A stretch of 41,675 nucleotides of DNA from JBHPHI01 sp042569595 (GCA_042569595.1 JBHPHI010000004.1:1-41675), one strand, 5' to 3'; shown: positions 7,011-16,098, counted from the stretch's first letter. The notes: generated by a model not told the origin, from the letters alone. Numbers and translations: made by a program.

Positions 7011-8279
7011 TTACTGACTTTGTTTTGAAGATGTGACGGAAGCTTCTATTTGAAGAAGCCTATTGTATTGAATAACCCTTTCACCACGCGTTGGTGCTCC
7101 GAGCTTTACGTATTCTGCTCCAGTTCCTACTGCCAGATCTGAAATGAAGGTATCATTTGTAGCCCCAACCCTACTTGAAACCACACAGTTTAATCCTGAT
7201 GACTTTATTAAACTTATGTATTCAATTATCTCAGAGACTGTTCCTATTTGATTTGGTTTAATTGACACGGCAGTGCAAGCTTTTTGCTGTATTGCAGTAT
7301 TGGTTAATTCTTTGTTACCTGAAGTTAACTTGTCGGCTATTATTAAGGTATCTTTTCCGACTTCAAATGTTATTTCTCCCCAGCCTTTAACATCTGCTGC
7401 AATCAATGGATCTTCTAGAACAAAAAGGTGATATTTTGAGTTCAATTCTTTGTAGAATTCGATAATGTCTTTTTTACTTATTTTTTTTGACCTATCACTT
7501 ATGTTGTATGCATTGTTTTTATATATATCATCAGCTGCTGCATCTATTCCTAAAAACACATCCTGACCAGTGTAGTAAGATGTGGTTTTAATAGCTTCGT
7601 AAATAATTTCTAAAGCATCAATATTTGTATAAAGGTTTGGTGTAAACCCCCCCTGAGCTCCAACGCTGTGTATGGCCTTGTTGGCAATTAGTGTTTTTTC
7701 TAAGGAATGAAAAATTTCAGAGCTGATTCTCAACGAATCTGAAAAGGAGTGTCTTGATGAAGGAATTATTTGAAATTCTTGGAAGTCTAAACCTCCAATG
7801 CCAAATACGCCTCCGCTAATTATTGCCACTATTGGAGAAGGAAGTGTGTATGAAGTTGTTAGTTGGTATTTTTTCCCAAAATACTCGTAAAGTGGCATAT
7901 GAAATAAAGAAGCTCCAGCTTTTGCGATAGCTTGAGATACTGGCAAAATCGCATTGGCTCCAAGTTTGCTTTTGTTTGCTGTGCCATCGATTTCAATCAT
8001 TGTTTTGTCAACCTGGCTTTGCCTACTAGGATCTAAGCCTTTTAATCTAGGAGCAATGATCGTGTTTATATTACTTACGGCTTTTTCTACACTTTTTCCG
8101 TGATAGTTTGAAGGATCGTTATCTCTTACTTCCAAAGGCTCATTTTTTGACTTTGTGGTGTTGCTTGAAACTGAGCTGACACCGAAGGCTCCGTTATCTA
8201 ACCAAACAGTTGCCTCAACCGTTGGCCAACCCGTTGAGTCTAGTATGCTCCTTGCTGATATGTGATAAATTTTTGCCAT
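7011..8279 (-). CDS. Divergent enolase-family protein with altered active site
   Basis: It has the full enolase fold length (422 aa) and clear enolase blocks (SILDSTGWPTVEA, IEIDGTANKSKLGANAIL, KPNQIGTVSE). Using yeast numbering, conserved residues are metal ligands D246, E295 and D320, base K345, K396, E168 and R374. Replaced are H159 (Phe159), E211 (Gln209 in VGAQGG), H373 (Ser369), S375 (Val371) and the loop Ser39 (Thr). Metal and enolate stabilisation should persist, but the acid side of the reaction and substrate contacts are changed. It could be a weak enolase, an enzyme of another 2-hydroxyacid, or non-catalytic. It lies 9 bp after the similarly divergent PEP synthase gene. Whether a canonical enolase exists elsewhere cannot be seen. 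Confidence 0.85.
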   Translation of the reverse strand: MAKIYHISARSILDSTGWPTVEATVWLDNGAFGVSSVSSNTTKSKNEPLEVRDNDPSNYHGKSVEKAVSNINTIIAPRLKGLDPSRQSQVDKTMIEIDGTANKSKLGANAILPVSQAIAKAGASLFHMPLYEYFGKKYQLTTSYTLPSPIVAIISGGVFGIGGLDFQEFQIIPSSRHSFSDSLRISSEIFHSLEKTLIANKAIHSVGAQGGFTPNLYTNIDALEIIYEAIKTTSYYTGQDVFLGIDAAADDIYKNNAYNISDRSKKISKKDIIEFYKELNSKYHLFVLEDPLIAADVKGWGEITFEVGKDTLIIADKLTSGNKELTNTAIQQKACTAVSIKPNQIGTVSEIIEYISLIKSSGLNCVVSSRVGATNDTFISDLAVGTGAEYVKLGAPTRGERVIQYNRLLQIEASVTSSKQSQ

Positions 8280-8288
8280 AATCTAATG

Positions 8289-10478
8289 CTAGACTAATTT
8301 TTTAATGCCTACCAGTTTTTTTTCAGCTTCAAGTGTGTAGTGCCTAAGCTGATCTATAAATGAGGGACTGCTTGTGATTCCCCAAGCGCCGTATTTTATT
8401 GAGCTTTCTATTGTATCTGGATGAATACTTAAATCTTCACCTGCAATAATAGTTTTTGTTTTGTGCTTGCTGGCCTTTTGTATGACTCTTTTTATTAATT
8501 CCTGAACAGAATCATCTCTTTCGTTGTATTGATTATCTAGTTCCGGTAAATTTCTATCTACTCCTAGAGTCAACATTGTTAAATCATTTACTCCAATTAC
8601 AAAACCATCTATTCCTGCTTCAATAAATTTTTCCGTACATAATGCAGCAGAGGGTGTTTCTATCATGGACCAAATCTGAAGGTCTGAAGATCTTTTAATC
8701 TCTAGATCAGCTAGAATTTTTTTGAAAAATATTAGCTCGTGGATAGTCCTAACAAAGGGAATAATAAGACGAATATTGTTGTTTTTTGACACATTAATTG
8801 CCTTGAAGACAGCACGAGACTCCAATTTGATAATTTCCTGATTATTTATGTGTTTTAAAGCTCCTCTATATCCAAAGCTTGAGTATTTTGTATTTTGATC
8901 GAATATGTAATCTGAAAATCGATAAAACAAAGGCTTGTTTTTGAGTTTGTTTGATAACTTGACTAAAGTGTTGGTTATGTTTTCTGAGTTGCTTTTTGAA
9001 TCTTTATTTTGATTGATTACAAACTCCCCTCGAACAAAACACACTCCATCTACATTGTTTGCATTGAAATTACCCAATCCGTCTTCAAATAAGCTTGTAA
9101 ATATTTTAGTTGCAGTTTTCTGAGGTGATTTTGATATTTTAACTGGTTTGACGTGAGTAGTTTTTGATGGTGTAGATCCATGATATAAAACTGATGACGA
9201 AGCATTCAATGTTACAACTGAACCATCTTTTATTTTCGGCAGTGCTTCTACTGATATAGAGGGAATTGCTAGCTCTTTTATATATATAGATTCTTTCTGG
9301 TGAGAGGAGGCGTTTTCCAATATACACCCAGAAATTTTAATTTTTGGTAGATCATATATTAAGTTTGAATATTTGATTCCTACAACGTCCCCATTTTTTA
9401 TTTTTTTGATATCTTCATTTTTAGAAATTTTTATATACCTTCCTGTTGTGAGTCCGTTGGAGATTTTTTCACCTGAAATAATTGTCTTCATGTTGGAGAA
9501 TATTGACGGCTTACTGCTTGGTTTTATAGGAACTATATTTTCGTTTTCATTTATATTTTGTGAGTCTATTATGTAAAAATTTCCATTTTCTTCTGCCCAC
9601 TCAATTTTCTGGGGAAAAAAGAGCTTTGCTTGAATTTTTTTAGATATTTTTGCTAACTTTATGATATTTTCATCTGATAATTTTTGAGAGTTTTGTTTTT
9701 TTGAATTCACATTTTTTTCTTCTATTCCTGAAAGCTCCCTTTTTAGTTGAGTCCTTTGATCCGTTACTTGCTTGCTAATTATTTCAAGTGAGTCTCTATT
9801 TATGTGATATTGGTCGGGGTAATAATCTTTGATGTATTTGTCTTTAATTCCCCATACTGAGTGAATTGTTAATTGATTTTTAGTTAATAGCCCCGGTGTT
9901 TGAGTGTAAGCAACCCCCGAAGTATTTGCCCCAATCATTTGCTCAACTATTACAGAAATCTTTAATTCTTTAACGTTTATGTTTTTTTGATGTATTTTGC
10001 TAATTAGTTTGTGATTGAATATAGAAGCCCAAACCTTACGAACAGCTTCCTGCAGGTTTGTTTCTCCAACCACGTTCAAGATTGGCTCTTGGTGTCCAAT
10101 TGAGTCTTTGTTGATAGAAAAATCGCCTCTAACTGCAACATGATTGTCTGATTTCATAGAGTGGTATGCATTAATAAGTGTCAAAGCTATTTTTTTGGGA
10201 AACTCTGAAGATTTTATTAGTAAAGAAATTCTTTTTGAGGCGATGTCTAGGTCTGATGGATTGAAAATATCTATGTTTTTGATCTGGTGTTGGATTTTGT
10301 CAATTAAGTAGTTTTTTTCAACAAACTCAGAAAATACTTTTGGAGTAACCACAAATCCTTTTGGGACTCTAAATTTAGCTTGAGATAATGTAGACAGCAC
10401 CACACCTTTTCGGCCTAAATGCTTTTTGTTTTCTTCTGAAATATCTTTAAACCACAACAAATATTTCTGCGTGTTCAT
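8289..10478 (-). CDS. Divergent PEP synthase / pyruvate-phosphate dikinase family protein
   Basis: Canonical PpsA makes PEP from pyruvate and ATP through a phosphohistidine. All three domains are recognisable in 729 aa: an ATP-grasp N-terminus (LGRKGVVLSTL, AVRGDFS where AVRSSAT is usual, LQEAVRKVWASIF), a swivelling His domain with His393 in ENASSHQKES (usually GGRTCHAAI, so two residues are inserted after the His), and a C-terminal PEP barrel (FGYRGA, IIPFVRT, MIETPSAAL, GVNDLTMLTLGVDR). The proton-donor Cys of GICGQ is replaced by Ala679 in IIAGEDLS. Activity is uncertain. The SD AAGGAG supports the ATG at 10478. It is adjacent to the divergent enolase, the next step in the same pathway. 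Confidence 0.85.
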   Translation of the reverse strand: MNTQKYLLWFKDISEENKKHLGRKGVVLSTLSQAKFRVPKGFVVTPKVFSEFVEKNYLIDKIQHQIKNIDIFNPSDLDIASKRISLLIKSSEFPKKIALTLINAYHSMKSDNHVAVRGDFSINKDSIGHQEPILNVVGETNLQEAVRKVWASIFNHKLISKIHQKNINVKELKISVIVEQMIGANTSGVAYTQTPGLLTKNQLTIHSVWGIKDKYIKDYYPDQYHINRDSLEIISKQVTDQRTQLKRELSGIEEKNVNSKKQNSQKLSDENIIKLAKISKKIQAKLFFPQKIEWAEENGNFYIIDSQNINENENIVPIKPSSKPSIFSNMKTIISGEKISNGLTTGRYIKISKNEDIKKIKNGDVVGIKYSNLIYDLPKIKISGCILENASSHQKESIYIKELAIPSISVEALPKIKDGSVVTLNASSSVLYHGSTPSKTTHVKPVKISKSPQKTATKIFTSLFEDGLGNFNANNVDGVCFVRGEFVINQNKDSKSNSENITNTLVKLSNKLKNKPLFYRFSDYIFDQNTKYSSFGYRGALKHINNQEIIKLESRAVFKAINVSKNNNIRLIIPFVRTIHELIFFKKILADLEIKRSSDLQIWSMIETPSAALCTEKFIEAGIDGFVIGVNDLTMLTLGVDRNLPELDNQYNERDDSVQELIKRVIQKASKHKTKTIIAGEDLSIHPDTIESSIKYGAWGITSSPSFIDQLRHYTLEAEKKLVGIKKLV

Positions 10479-10545
10479 GGGCAGGCTCCTTATGAGGTAA
10501 GAATAACAAAAAAATCCACTTCTTACTACTAGATAAGAATATATT

Positions 10546-11466
10546 TTAGATATTTGTTCCCGGAACTATCACCTCAAATGTTTGCTTTTTTCCGTACGCT
10601 TTTGGACCATAATCTAAACAAAAACTTTCAATGTTTTCTTTAAAGTAGGGGTTTTTAACGGATTGAATTTTCCCAACTATGTAATATGCAAGAGAGATTA
10701 TCAAGCCATAATCAGCTGATCTTGGCAGAGATATATCCCACCTGTGATCTTTGTGACCAAAATGAACATTTTTGTCTCCGATAGTGATGACTAGCTCCTT
10801 TTTCCATGGATGAACAAACCCTGCGTGCCTAGCGTGTCCAAAAGTGAAGGCCCTGAGCGCCATATGGGGTCCAAAGAGCTCATTTCTTTTGATTTCCACC
10901 ATTGGACCAACCTGGCCATGTTTGTCAGGAAAGATAAAAGCATAACTCTCATATTCTCCGAATTTTTTTGGAAACTTTAAATTTTTTGAAAAATCTAATA
11001 TTTCTTTTGCAGATTCTTTTGTTTTTCCCAGAATCATGCCCATGTAAGTTGAGTAATTGTAGGTGTATGGTTCTGAAATTTTTTGGTATACCAGTGTTTG
11101 GTCAGCGATTTCTGATGCCGAAGAGTCTTGTGTGCAAGTTAATAAGAGAGTGTTTAGTCCCATTTCTTTTGCTGCTTCGACTTCCCAGACAGAGTCTTTT
11201 TCTCCTGATGCAGAGATAATTACTGCTTGGTCAATTAGCCCCTGAGAGACAACAGCTCGATAAGCTTCCAGATTTTTTTTGAAGTTGCTTTCGTCAGAAA
11301 AAATAGCTGCCTGATTTGCAAAAAGTATTTTTCCTGTGTTGAGAGCATTTCCACTACCAGTAACAAAAATTATTTTCGAATCATCTATGTTTAATTCTGG
11401 ATAGTTAGAATTTGATATAAACTCTAAAGCTTCAACGACTGTTTCATTTAAGTTTGGAATTTTCAT
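10546..11466 (-). CDS. SIS-domain sugar-phosphate isomerase-like protein
   Basis: SIS domains bind and isomerise phosphosugars (glucosamine-6-P synthase, PGI/PMI, KpsF). The first SIS domain has IIFVTGSGNALNTGK and VIISASGEKDSVWEVEAAKEMG with the Ser/Thr-rich phosphate loop; a second, weaker half follows with AFTFGHARHAGFVHPW. Length (306 aa) resembles bifunctional phosphoglucose/phosphomannose isomerases, but I do not see their C-terminal signature. I place the start at the ATG at 11466 because GGAGG lies five bases upstream; the frame is open further upstream to a TTG at 11478. It sits next to a type I phosphomannose isomerase, so it may be the missing glucose-6-phosphate isomerase. That role is inference. 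Confidence 0.7.
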   Translation of the reverse strand: MKIPNLNETVVEALEFISNSNYPELNIDDSKIIFVTGSGNALNTGKILFANQAAIFSDESNFKKNLEAYRAVVSQGLIDQAVIISASGEKDSVWEVEAAKEMGLNTLLLTCTQDSSASEIADQTLVYQKISEPYTYNYSTYMGMILGKTKESAKEILDFSKNLKFPKKFGEYESYAFIFPDKHGQVGPMVEIKRNELFGPHMALRAFTFGHARHAGFVHPWKKELVITIGDKNVHFGHKDHRWDISLPRSADYGLIISLAYYIVGKIQSVKNPYFKENIESFCLDYGPKAYGKKQTFEVIVPGTNI

Positions 11467-11483
11467 TTCTTCCTCCAATTGTT

Positions 11484-12653
11484 TTATAAGTGTGTTTTTA
11501 ATATAACAGTATCTTCATCAGGAATAATTTTGTACTTTCCTGTTGAGGCTGGAATAAATGCAGAGAAACCTTTTGTAAGAGTTAGTTGATTTTGATCTGA
11601 ATTGATTTGTATTTTTCCTTCTTTTACGAATAAGTGATGAAACGATTTGCTTGTGGTTGTGTGATTATTCGACATTTCTTCACTCAGCACCATTTTATCT
11701 AAAATGTAGTTTTTATTTATGAACAATCGTTCGACTAAGAAACTATTAGTTTTTTCAATTGTTATTGGAGACACTATGTGGGTTTTAAAATCGTTTGCTT
11801 CTTCTGATTTGTCTATGTGCTTAAAATAGTCATCTAATTGAATTGCTCTGATAGACCCATCGTCTTTAATTTTGCCTTTATCGAAACTCCTGATTGTACT
11901 TACAGGATCATATACATTTTTTTGCACCTCATAAACTATGTTTCCTTGTGGGTATTTTCCAGACTCTTCCCAAGAGTGGTGAACTCCACATTCAGACAAG
12001 TCAATTGCTTCCTCTTTTTTTGTTTCGATTAAATTTACATATTTCTCTGGATTATGTTTGCTAATAAAATCTTTCAAATCATTTCTTGCTTCATCAACTT
12101 TTTTTAAGCCTGACTTTATTTGACTACTCAGCTCTTTTGCGAAATTGTTTATCTTGAAGCATGTTTCTTGATAGTCATTCCAGTTAATATTTTTTTTGAC
12201 TCCTAAAGTAATAAGTCCTGGCTCAAGGTAGTACCATGATTCTGGTTTTGGTTGCCAATTTTTACTTTTCTTCTTTGCGTGAAGTTGATATGAGTTTCCT
12301 TTTGCCTGGGTAAATTTAATTAGAACTCCCATTTTTTCCCCATGTATTTTGATAGCTCTTTCTCCAAGAGTCTTAGCAGGGTCTTCATCTATCAGCTCCT
12401 GAATGTTTATTGGAAAACCATCACCAAAAGTTTTTGATATTCTTGGATTGTTGGGCACGCCGAACTCTATTGTTGGAGTATTTTCTGTAGAAGTTTTTTT
12501 CGAAAAGTTTGAGTGCTCATATAGTTCGTAAGACTGTCCTATTTTTTTATTTTGCAATTTTTCGTTTTTGAGTTGCTTGTATTTTGTAATATATTCACCC
12601 CCCCAAGTGGGTTGCTCTATAAGATTTGGAATGATAATGTATGGCTTTATCAT
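11484..12653 (-). CDS. Type I phosphomannose isomerase-like protein
   Basis: ManA-type zinc cupins interconvert mannose-6-phosphate and fructose-6-phosphate. The sequence shows the N-terminal PTWGGEYI, the metal-site segment SYQLHAKKK (Gln and His), the KPESWYYLEPG block carrying the Glu ligand, GVHHSWEESG with the later His, and EVQKNVYDPVSTIRSFDKG, which matches the conserved Arg region. A second cupin half follows with HHLFVKEGKIQI near residue 340. At 389 aa the length fits. The start codon directly abuts the upstream phosphatase stop (TAGATG), so the two are translationally coupled. Specificity for mannose versus another aldose phosphate is not decidable. Confidence 0.82.
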   Translation of the reverse strand: MIKPYIIIPNLIEQPTWGGEYITKYKQLKNEKLQNKKIGQSYELYEHSNFSKKTSTENTPTIEFGVPNNPRISKTFGDGFPINIQELIDEDPAKTLGERAIKIHGEKMGVLIKFTQAKGNSYQLHAKKKSKNWQPKPESWYYLEPGLITLGVKKNINWNDYQETCFKINNFAKELSSQIKSGLKKVDEARNDLKDFISKHNPEKYVNLIETKKEEAIDLSECGVHHSWEESGKYPQGNIVYEVQKNVYDPVSTIRSFDKGKIKDDGSIRAIQLDDYFKHIDKSEEANDFKTHIVSPITIEKTNSFLVERLFINKNYILDKMVLSEEMSNNHTTTSKSFHHLFVKEGKIQINSDQNQLTLTKGFSAFIPASTGKYKIIPDEDTVILKTHL

Positions 12654-13448
12654 CTATTTCCTAATTACTTTGTTTAACTGACTTACTAGCTCTTTGTGAA
12701 TTTTCCCGTTTGTTCCAATAGCAATACTTTTGTAGTTGTTGAAAGAGATTTCTTGATTGTTTAAATCGCTAACTTTTCCACCAGCTTCTTTAAGGATTAA
12801 AATTCCTGGGGCAATATCCCACCATTTGGTAGGAGTGAATATGGAAAAATGACCTTCATAACCACCTTTTGCCACCCAACAGTAGCTCATATTGTGGTTG
12901 GCATGACCTCTCACCCTATACAACAACTCAAAAATAGGAGCTAACCAAACAACTTGCTTTGCCTCTTTTGGCAAATATGTAAACAGCATCGAATGATCCA
13001 ACCTTTGCTCAGAGGAAACTGATATGCGCTTTCCGTTCAGTGTTGCGCCATTTTTTAGTGAAGCACTATAGAGCTCATCAAGTTCTGGGTCGTAAATTGC
13101 AGACACTATTGGAACTCCATTTTTTTGCAATACTACGGCGGAACAATATAACGGAATTTCTCTTATGTATTCTTTTGTTCCATCGAGTGGATCTATAACC
13201 CAGGTAAAGTCTGATCCCTTTCTTATTTCTCCAACTTCTTCGGAAAGTATGTTGTGCTTTGGAAAGTTTTTTTCAATTATTTGTATTACTTTTTTTTCAA
13301 TCTTTATGTCTACGTCAGTTACAATATCCTCCTTGTCTTTGTAGGCCTTAATTGAAAACTTACCCTTAGATTCAACAAGTATCTTTCCTGCTTCTTTTAC
13401 GACTTCCTCTGCTGTGGATCTAGCTTTTTTTAGATTATTCAAGGGCAT
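12654..13448 (-). CDS. Inositol-monophosphatase family phosphatase (SuhB/CysQ type)
   Basis: It is a Mg2+-dependent phosphomonoesterase. The metal-binding motifs are complete: LSEEVGE (Glu), WVIDPLDGTKEYIREIP (the DPxDGT signature) and WWDIAPGILILKEAGG near the C-terminus. Length (264 aa) is standard. Members act on inositol phosphates, 3'-phosphoadenosine 5'-phosphate or fructose-1,6-bisphosphate, and sequence alone does not say which. Its start overlaps the end of the phosphohexomutase gene by 14 bp, and its stop touches the isomerase start. The operon context suggests a sugar phosphate or polyol phosphate substrate. Confidence 0.88.
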   Translation of the reverse strand: MPLNNLKKARSTAEEVVKEAGKILVESKGKFSIKAYKDKEDIVTDVDIKIEKKVIQIIEKNFPKHNILSEEVGEIRKGSDFTWVIDPLDGTKEYIREIPLYCSAVVLQKNGVPIVSAIYDPELDELYSASLKNGATLNGKRISVSSEQRLDHSMLFTYLPKEAKQVVWLAPIFELLYRVRGHANHNMSYCWVAKGGYEGHFSIFTPTKWWDIAPGILILKEAGGKVSDLNNQEISFNNYKSIAIGTNGKIHKELVSQLNKVIRK

Positions 13449-14859
13449 GCGTATTAACTGCTATTGGATCATCAAATTTTATCTGAGGGTATTTTTTCAG
13501 AATATCTCGAACTTGGGTTTTGACCAAATCATAGTCTTGCTTATTTTTTGCCTCAAATTTTATTCCAACATAAGGCCCATTCTGAGAGGCCCTAACAATA
13601 GCCATTCTGTCTGGAAGGTCCATTCTTACGCCATCGATATTGATGAATTCTGCTTTAGGCCAGGTTTTTTTGAAGTCATCAGTTATTTCATTGGCAATCA
13701 ACTGGAACTTTATGTCATCGGCAAGACCAAGTTTTATTTCAGGACTTGAGTAGTATTGAGAAAGCTTTGAAACGGCCTCTGATAAGGACTGCTCAGTCCT
13801 TTCTAAGTACTGCAATAGTCTTATAGATGCATATGCACCATCATCGTGACCATAAAAGTTGTCAAAGAAAAATATATGACCTGAAAGTTCTCCACCAAAT
13901 GGTGCTTTTTCTTGTTTGATTCGAGCTTTAATGAAAGAGTGTCCAGTCATTTCCATGACTGGTTTTCCGCCAGCTTTTTCTATTGCTTCTGTAACTTGTC
14001 TTGAGCAAAAAGTGTTGTACACAATTGGAGCTCCAGGCATGTAGTCTAAAATGTCTTGAGCAAAAAGGGCGACGGCAGTATCCATGTACAATACCTCTCC
14101 TTTTTCATTTACTACTGCCATTCTGTCGCCGTCAGTGTCATATGCAAAGCCAATGTCAGCGTTTGCTTTTTTTACTCCTTCTGCCAACCTTTCTAGAACT
14201 TCTACTTCTGTGGGATCTGGAACTCCTAAAGGAAAGCTTCCATCAAGCTCTGTGTTTTGTTCGATTACTTCGCAACCAGCGCCTCTTAATATTTCTGGGT
14301 AAAACATTCCAGATGTGGTGTTGCAGGCGTCGATGACAACCTTCCATTTTTTCTTTAAACTAAAGTGTTTTAGCACGTCTTCTTTGTAGTCTGGGAATAT
14401 GTCGATTTCGGTATTTTTGCCAGAACCTTTTGAAAACTTTTTTGAATCTACTAGGTCACGAAATGCGATGATTTCATCTGTAACCATAGTTTCTGAATAC
14501 CCAGTGCCTAGCTTCAAGCCGTTGTATTCTTTTGGGTTGTGAGAGGCTGTGAGCATGGCTGTGCCTTTGGTTTTGAAGTGGTATGAAGAAAAGTAAACAA
14601 TCTGGCTTAGTGAAAGACCAATATTATAGGTATCAACACCACCGTCGTTTAGCCCTTTTATAAAAGCATTTGAATATAATTCTCCTGTTAATCTATTGTC
14701 TCGTCCAACAACACATTCTTTTATTCTTCTTTCAGAAAGATATGTTGCATATCCCCTACCTAGAGTGTAGTAAACGTCTTCTGAAAGATCTTTGTCTGCC
14801 ACCCCTCTTATGTCATACCCTCTAAATATGTGCGGATTTATTCCTGAGACTATTTTCAT
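13435..14859 (-). CDS. Phosphomannomutase / phosphoglucomutase
   Basis: An alpha-D-phosphohexomutase interconverts hexose-6- and hexose-1-phosphates to feed NDP-sugar synthesis. The active-site serine loop TASHNPKEYNG, the Mg-binding loop YDTDGDRMAVV, the sugar-binding loop GGELSGHIFF and the C-terminal phosphate loop RASQNGPYVGIKFE are all present. At 474 aa it is of AlgC/ManB size. The ATG at 14859 has an AAGGAG SD. It is first in the mutase, phosphatase, isomerase, SIS transcript, and its promoter region carries the same GTATGAA tandem motif as pgk. Family members are often dual-specific for glucose and mannose phosphates. Confidence 0.93.
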   Translation of the reverse strand: MKIVSGINPHIFRGYDIRGVADKDLSEDVYYTLGRGYATYLSERRIKECVVGRDNRLTGELYSNAFIKGLNDGGVDTYNIGLSLSQIVYFSSYHFKTKGTAMLTASHNPKEYNGLKLGTGYSETMVTDEIIAFRDLVDSKKFSKGSGKNTEIDIFPDYKEDVLKHFSLKKKWKVVIDACNTTSGMFYPEILRGAGCEVIEQNTELDGSFPLGVPDPTEVEVLERLAEGVKKANADIGFAYDTDGDRMAVVNEKGEVLYMDTAVALFAQDILDYMPGAPIVYNTFCSRQVTEAIEKAGGKPVMEMTGHSFIKARIKQEKAPFGGELSGHIFFFDNFYGHDDGAYASIRLLQYLERTEQSLSEAVSKLSQYYSSPEIKLGLADDIKFQLIANEITDDFKKTWPKAEFINIDGVRMDLPDRMAIVRASQNGPYVGIKFEAKNKQDYDLVKTQVRDILKKYPQIKFDDPIAVNTHALE

Positions 14860-14880
14860 AAAAAATACTCCTTATATTTC

Positions 14881-14897
14881 TTCATACTTTTTCATAC
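14881..14897 (-). promoter_or_regulatory. Tandem GTATGAA motif ahead of the phosphohexomutase gene
   Basis: On the minus strand GTATGAAAAAGTATGAA lies 22-38 bases before the mutase ATG, preceded by TAATGT as a likely -10. It is identical over 17 bases to the motif at 6968-6984 in the pgk promoter. No good -35 is evident. Confidence 0.5.
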
Positions 14898-14905
14898 ATT
14901 ACATA

Positions 14906-15580
14906 TTACATCCTAGCCAGAAGTAGTTCAAGTTCGCCTCTTAAGCCAAGGATTGTTTTTCCAGTTTTAATTTTCTCATCAATTTCTAATAAATTTTGAT
15001 GAATTTTGACTACTTTATTTTGACCTATTTTTTTCAACTGATGTTTTAGCTTGTTTTTTTGCCATGGAGGAATTTTTGCTGAACTATTTTCAACTTGCAA
15101 AAGAAGCCTGACTTGCCTTGCGATCATGAAAAAAATTGATTCTGGAGAATCTATGTTGATGCATTCCTGATAGAAACTGATTACTCTTTTTTTGTCTTCC
15201 CCAAGGGTATCTAAAAATTTAAAGATAACACTTGAAGTTTTAAACTCTTGATCCGTTGAGTTTTTGAATGGTTTAAGTTGGGTTTTTGAGAGTTTTTTTG
15301 ACTCCCATAGTAAAATCTCATCCTTTTTTGCTGTAGATAAGTATTTGACAATTTCATCTTTTTGCTTAGATTTTGGCCTGGCAATGAGGCCTTCGATGAT
15401 CGTTAAGCGATCCGAACCAAATAAACTTTGCGACTCCAAAGATTGTTTTATTTCTTCGACTCTAACTTTTTTGCCATTTACCCTGGTGATGTCTTTTATT
15501 CCCTTAGCTTTAAATTCATCTATCTTAGAGTTTAATAAATTTCTTGATCCGACAATATTTTCGCCATGAATAATTAGCAT
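14906..15580 (-). CDS. holA: HolA-like DNA polymerase III delta subunit, short form
   Basis: Delta opens the beta sliding clamp within the clamp loader. The N-terminal region MLIIHGENIVGSRNLL and the SQSLFGSDRLTIIEGL segment (clamp-interaction region) are characteristic, and the end (PPWQKNKLKHQLKKI, then LRGELELLLARM) resembles the delta collar domain. At 224 aa it is about a third shorter than the usual 330-340, with the loss in the middle (AAA+ lid and linker part). Its start overlaps the metallopeptidase stop by 7 bp. The assignment rests on motif order and is reasonably strong. Confidence 0.72.
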   Translation of the reverse strand: MLIIHGENIVGSRNLLNSKIDEFKAKGIKDITRVNGKKVRVEEIKQSLESQSLFGSDRLTIIEGLIARPKSKQKDEIVKYLSTAKKDEILLWESKKLSKTQLKPFKNSTDQEFKTSSVIFKFLDTLGEDKKRVISFYQECINIDSPESIFFMIARQVRLLLQVENSSAKIPPWQKNKLKHQLKKIGQNKVVKIHQNLLEIDEKIKTGKTILGLRGELELLLARM

Positions 15581-15996
15581 TGTTTTGAAAAAAGCTTATT
15601 AATAAATCCTTTGCCAGTTTTCTTTTTGTATTCTTTGAATAGTTTGTTTACAAGAGTGTGATGCACCTGATGCCTTCTTCCTGCTCCTCTATGAGGAACT
15701 AAGGCCCCTGAAAAGCTTTTTGGGATGTGCATGAGCTCGTGAATAAGAACTTTTAGTTGCTCGTCTTCGTTTAGGTGATCGAAATGATGAGAAATAACCT
15801 CTATAACATAGTGGGCCTTTATATTTAGAGCTAATTGCCAAATTCTTGGCATGCTCCAAATTCTAGCTCTGGCATTAGCTTTGCTTCCCTCTGATCTGAA
15901 GGCGATAATCCTGTTTCTATCAATATGTGGAAATTCAATATTATCTAATAAATGATTGAGTTTTTTTTGAATGTCTGGTGCTTTTTGGAAATTCAT
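15574..15996 (-). CDS. Putative small zinc metallopeptidase (HExxH)
   Basis: This 140-aa protein has the zinc motif VLIHELMHIP with the two metal histidines and catalytic Glu, preceded by LNEDEQLKVL, and a downstream His-rich stretch (PHRGAGRRHQVHH) that could give the third ligand. This resembles the small 'putative phage metallopeptidase' type proteins found in bacteria. There is no signal peptide or membrane segment, so it is likely cytoplasmic. It is divergent from the Y-family polymerase and overlaps holA. Its substrate is unknown. Confidence 0.7.
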   Translation of the reverse strand: MNFQKAPDIQKKLNHLLDNIEFPHIDRNRIIAFRSEGSKANARARIWSMPRIWQLALNIKAHYVIEVISHHFDHLNEDEQLKVLIHELMHIPKSFSGALVPHRGAGRRHQVHHTLVNKLFKEYKKKTGKGFINKLFSKQC

Positions 15997-16098
15997 AGAT
16001 TCAACTTATCATACACAAGACTTGGCAACAAGGGAAAACAACGTCTTTTTATTTGGGTTTATTTTGGGTAATATGAATTTATTATATTCGGGTTAATT

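Noticed and set aside
10501..10550. Terminator between the SIS gene and pps (TTCTTA/TAAGAA stem, T run)
   Set aside because: The stem is only 6 AT-rich bp with an 8-base loop and the T run begins five bases away; too weak to call.
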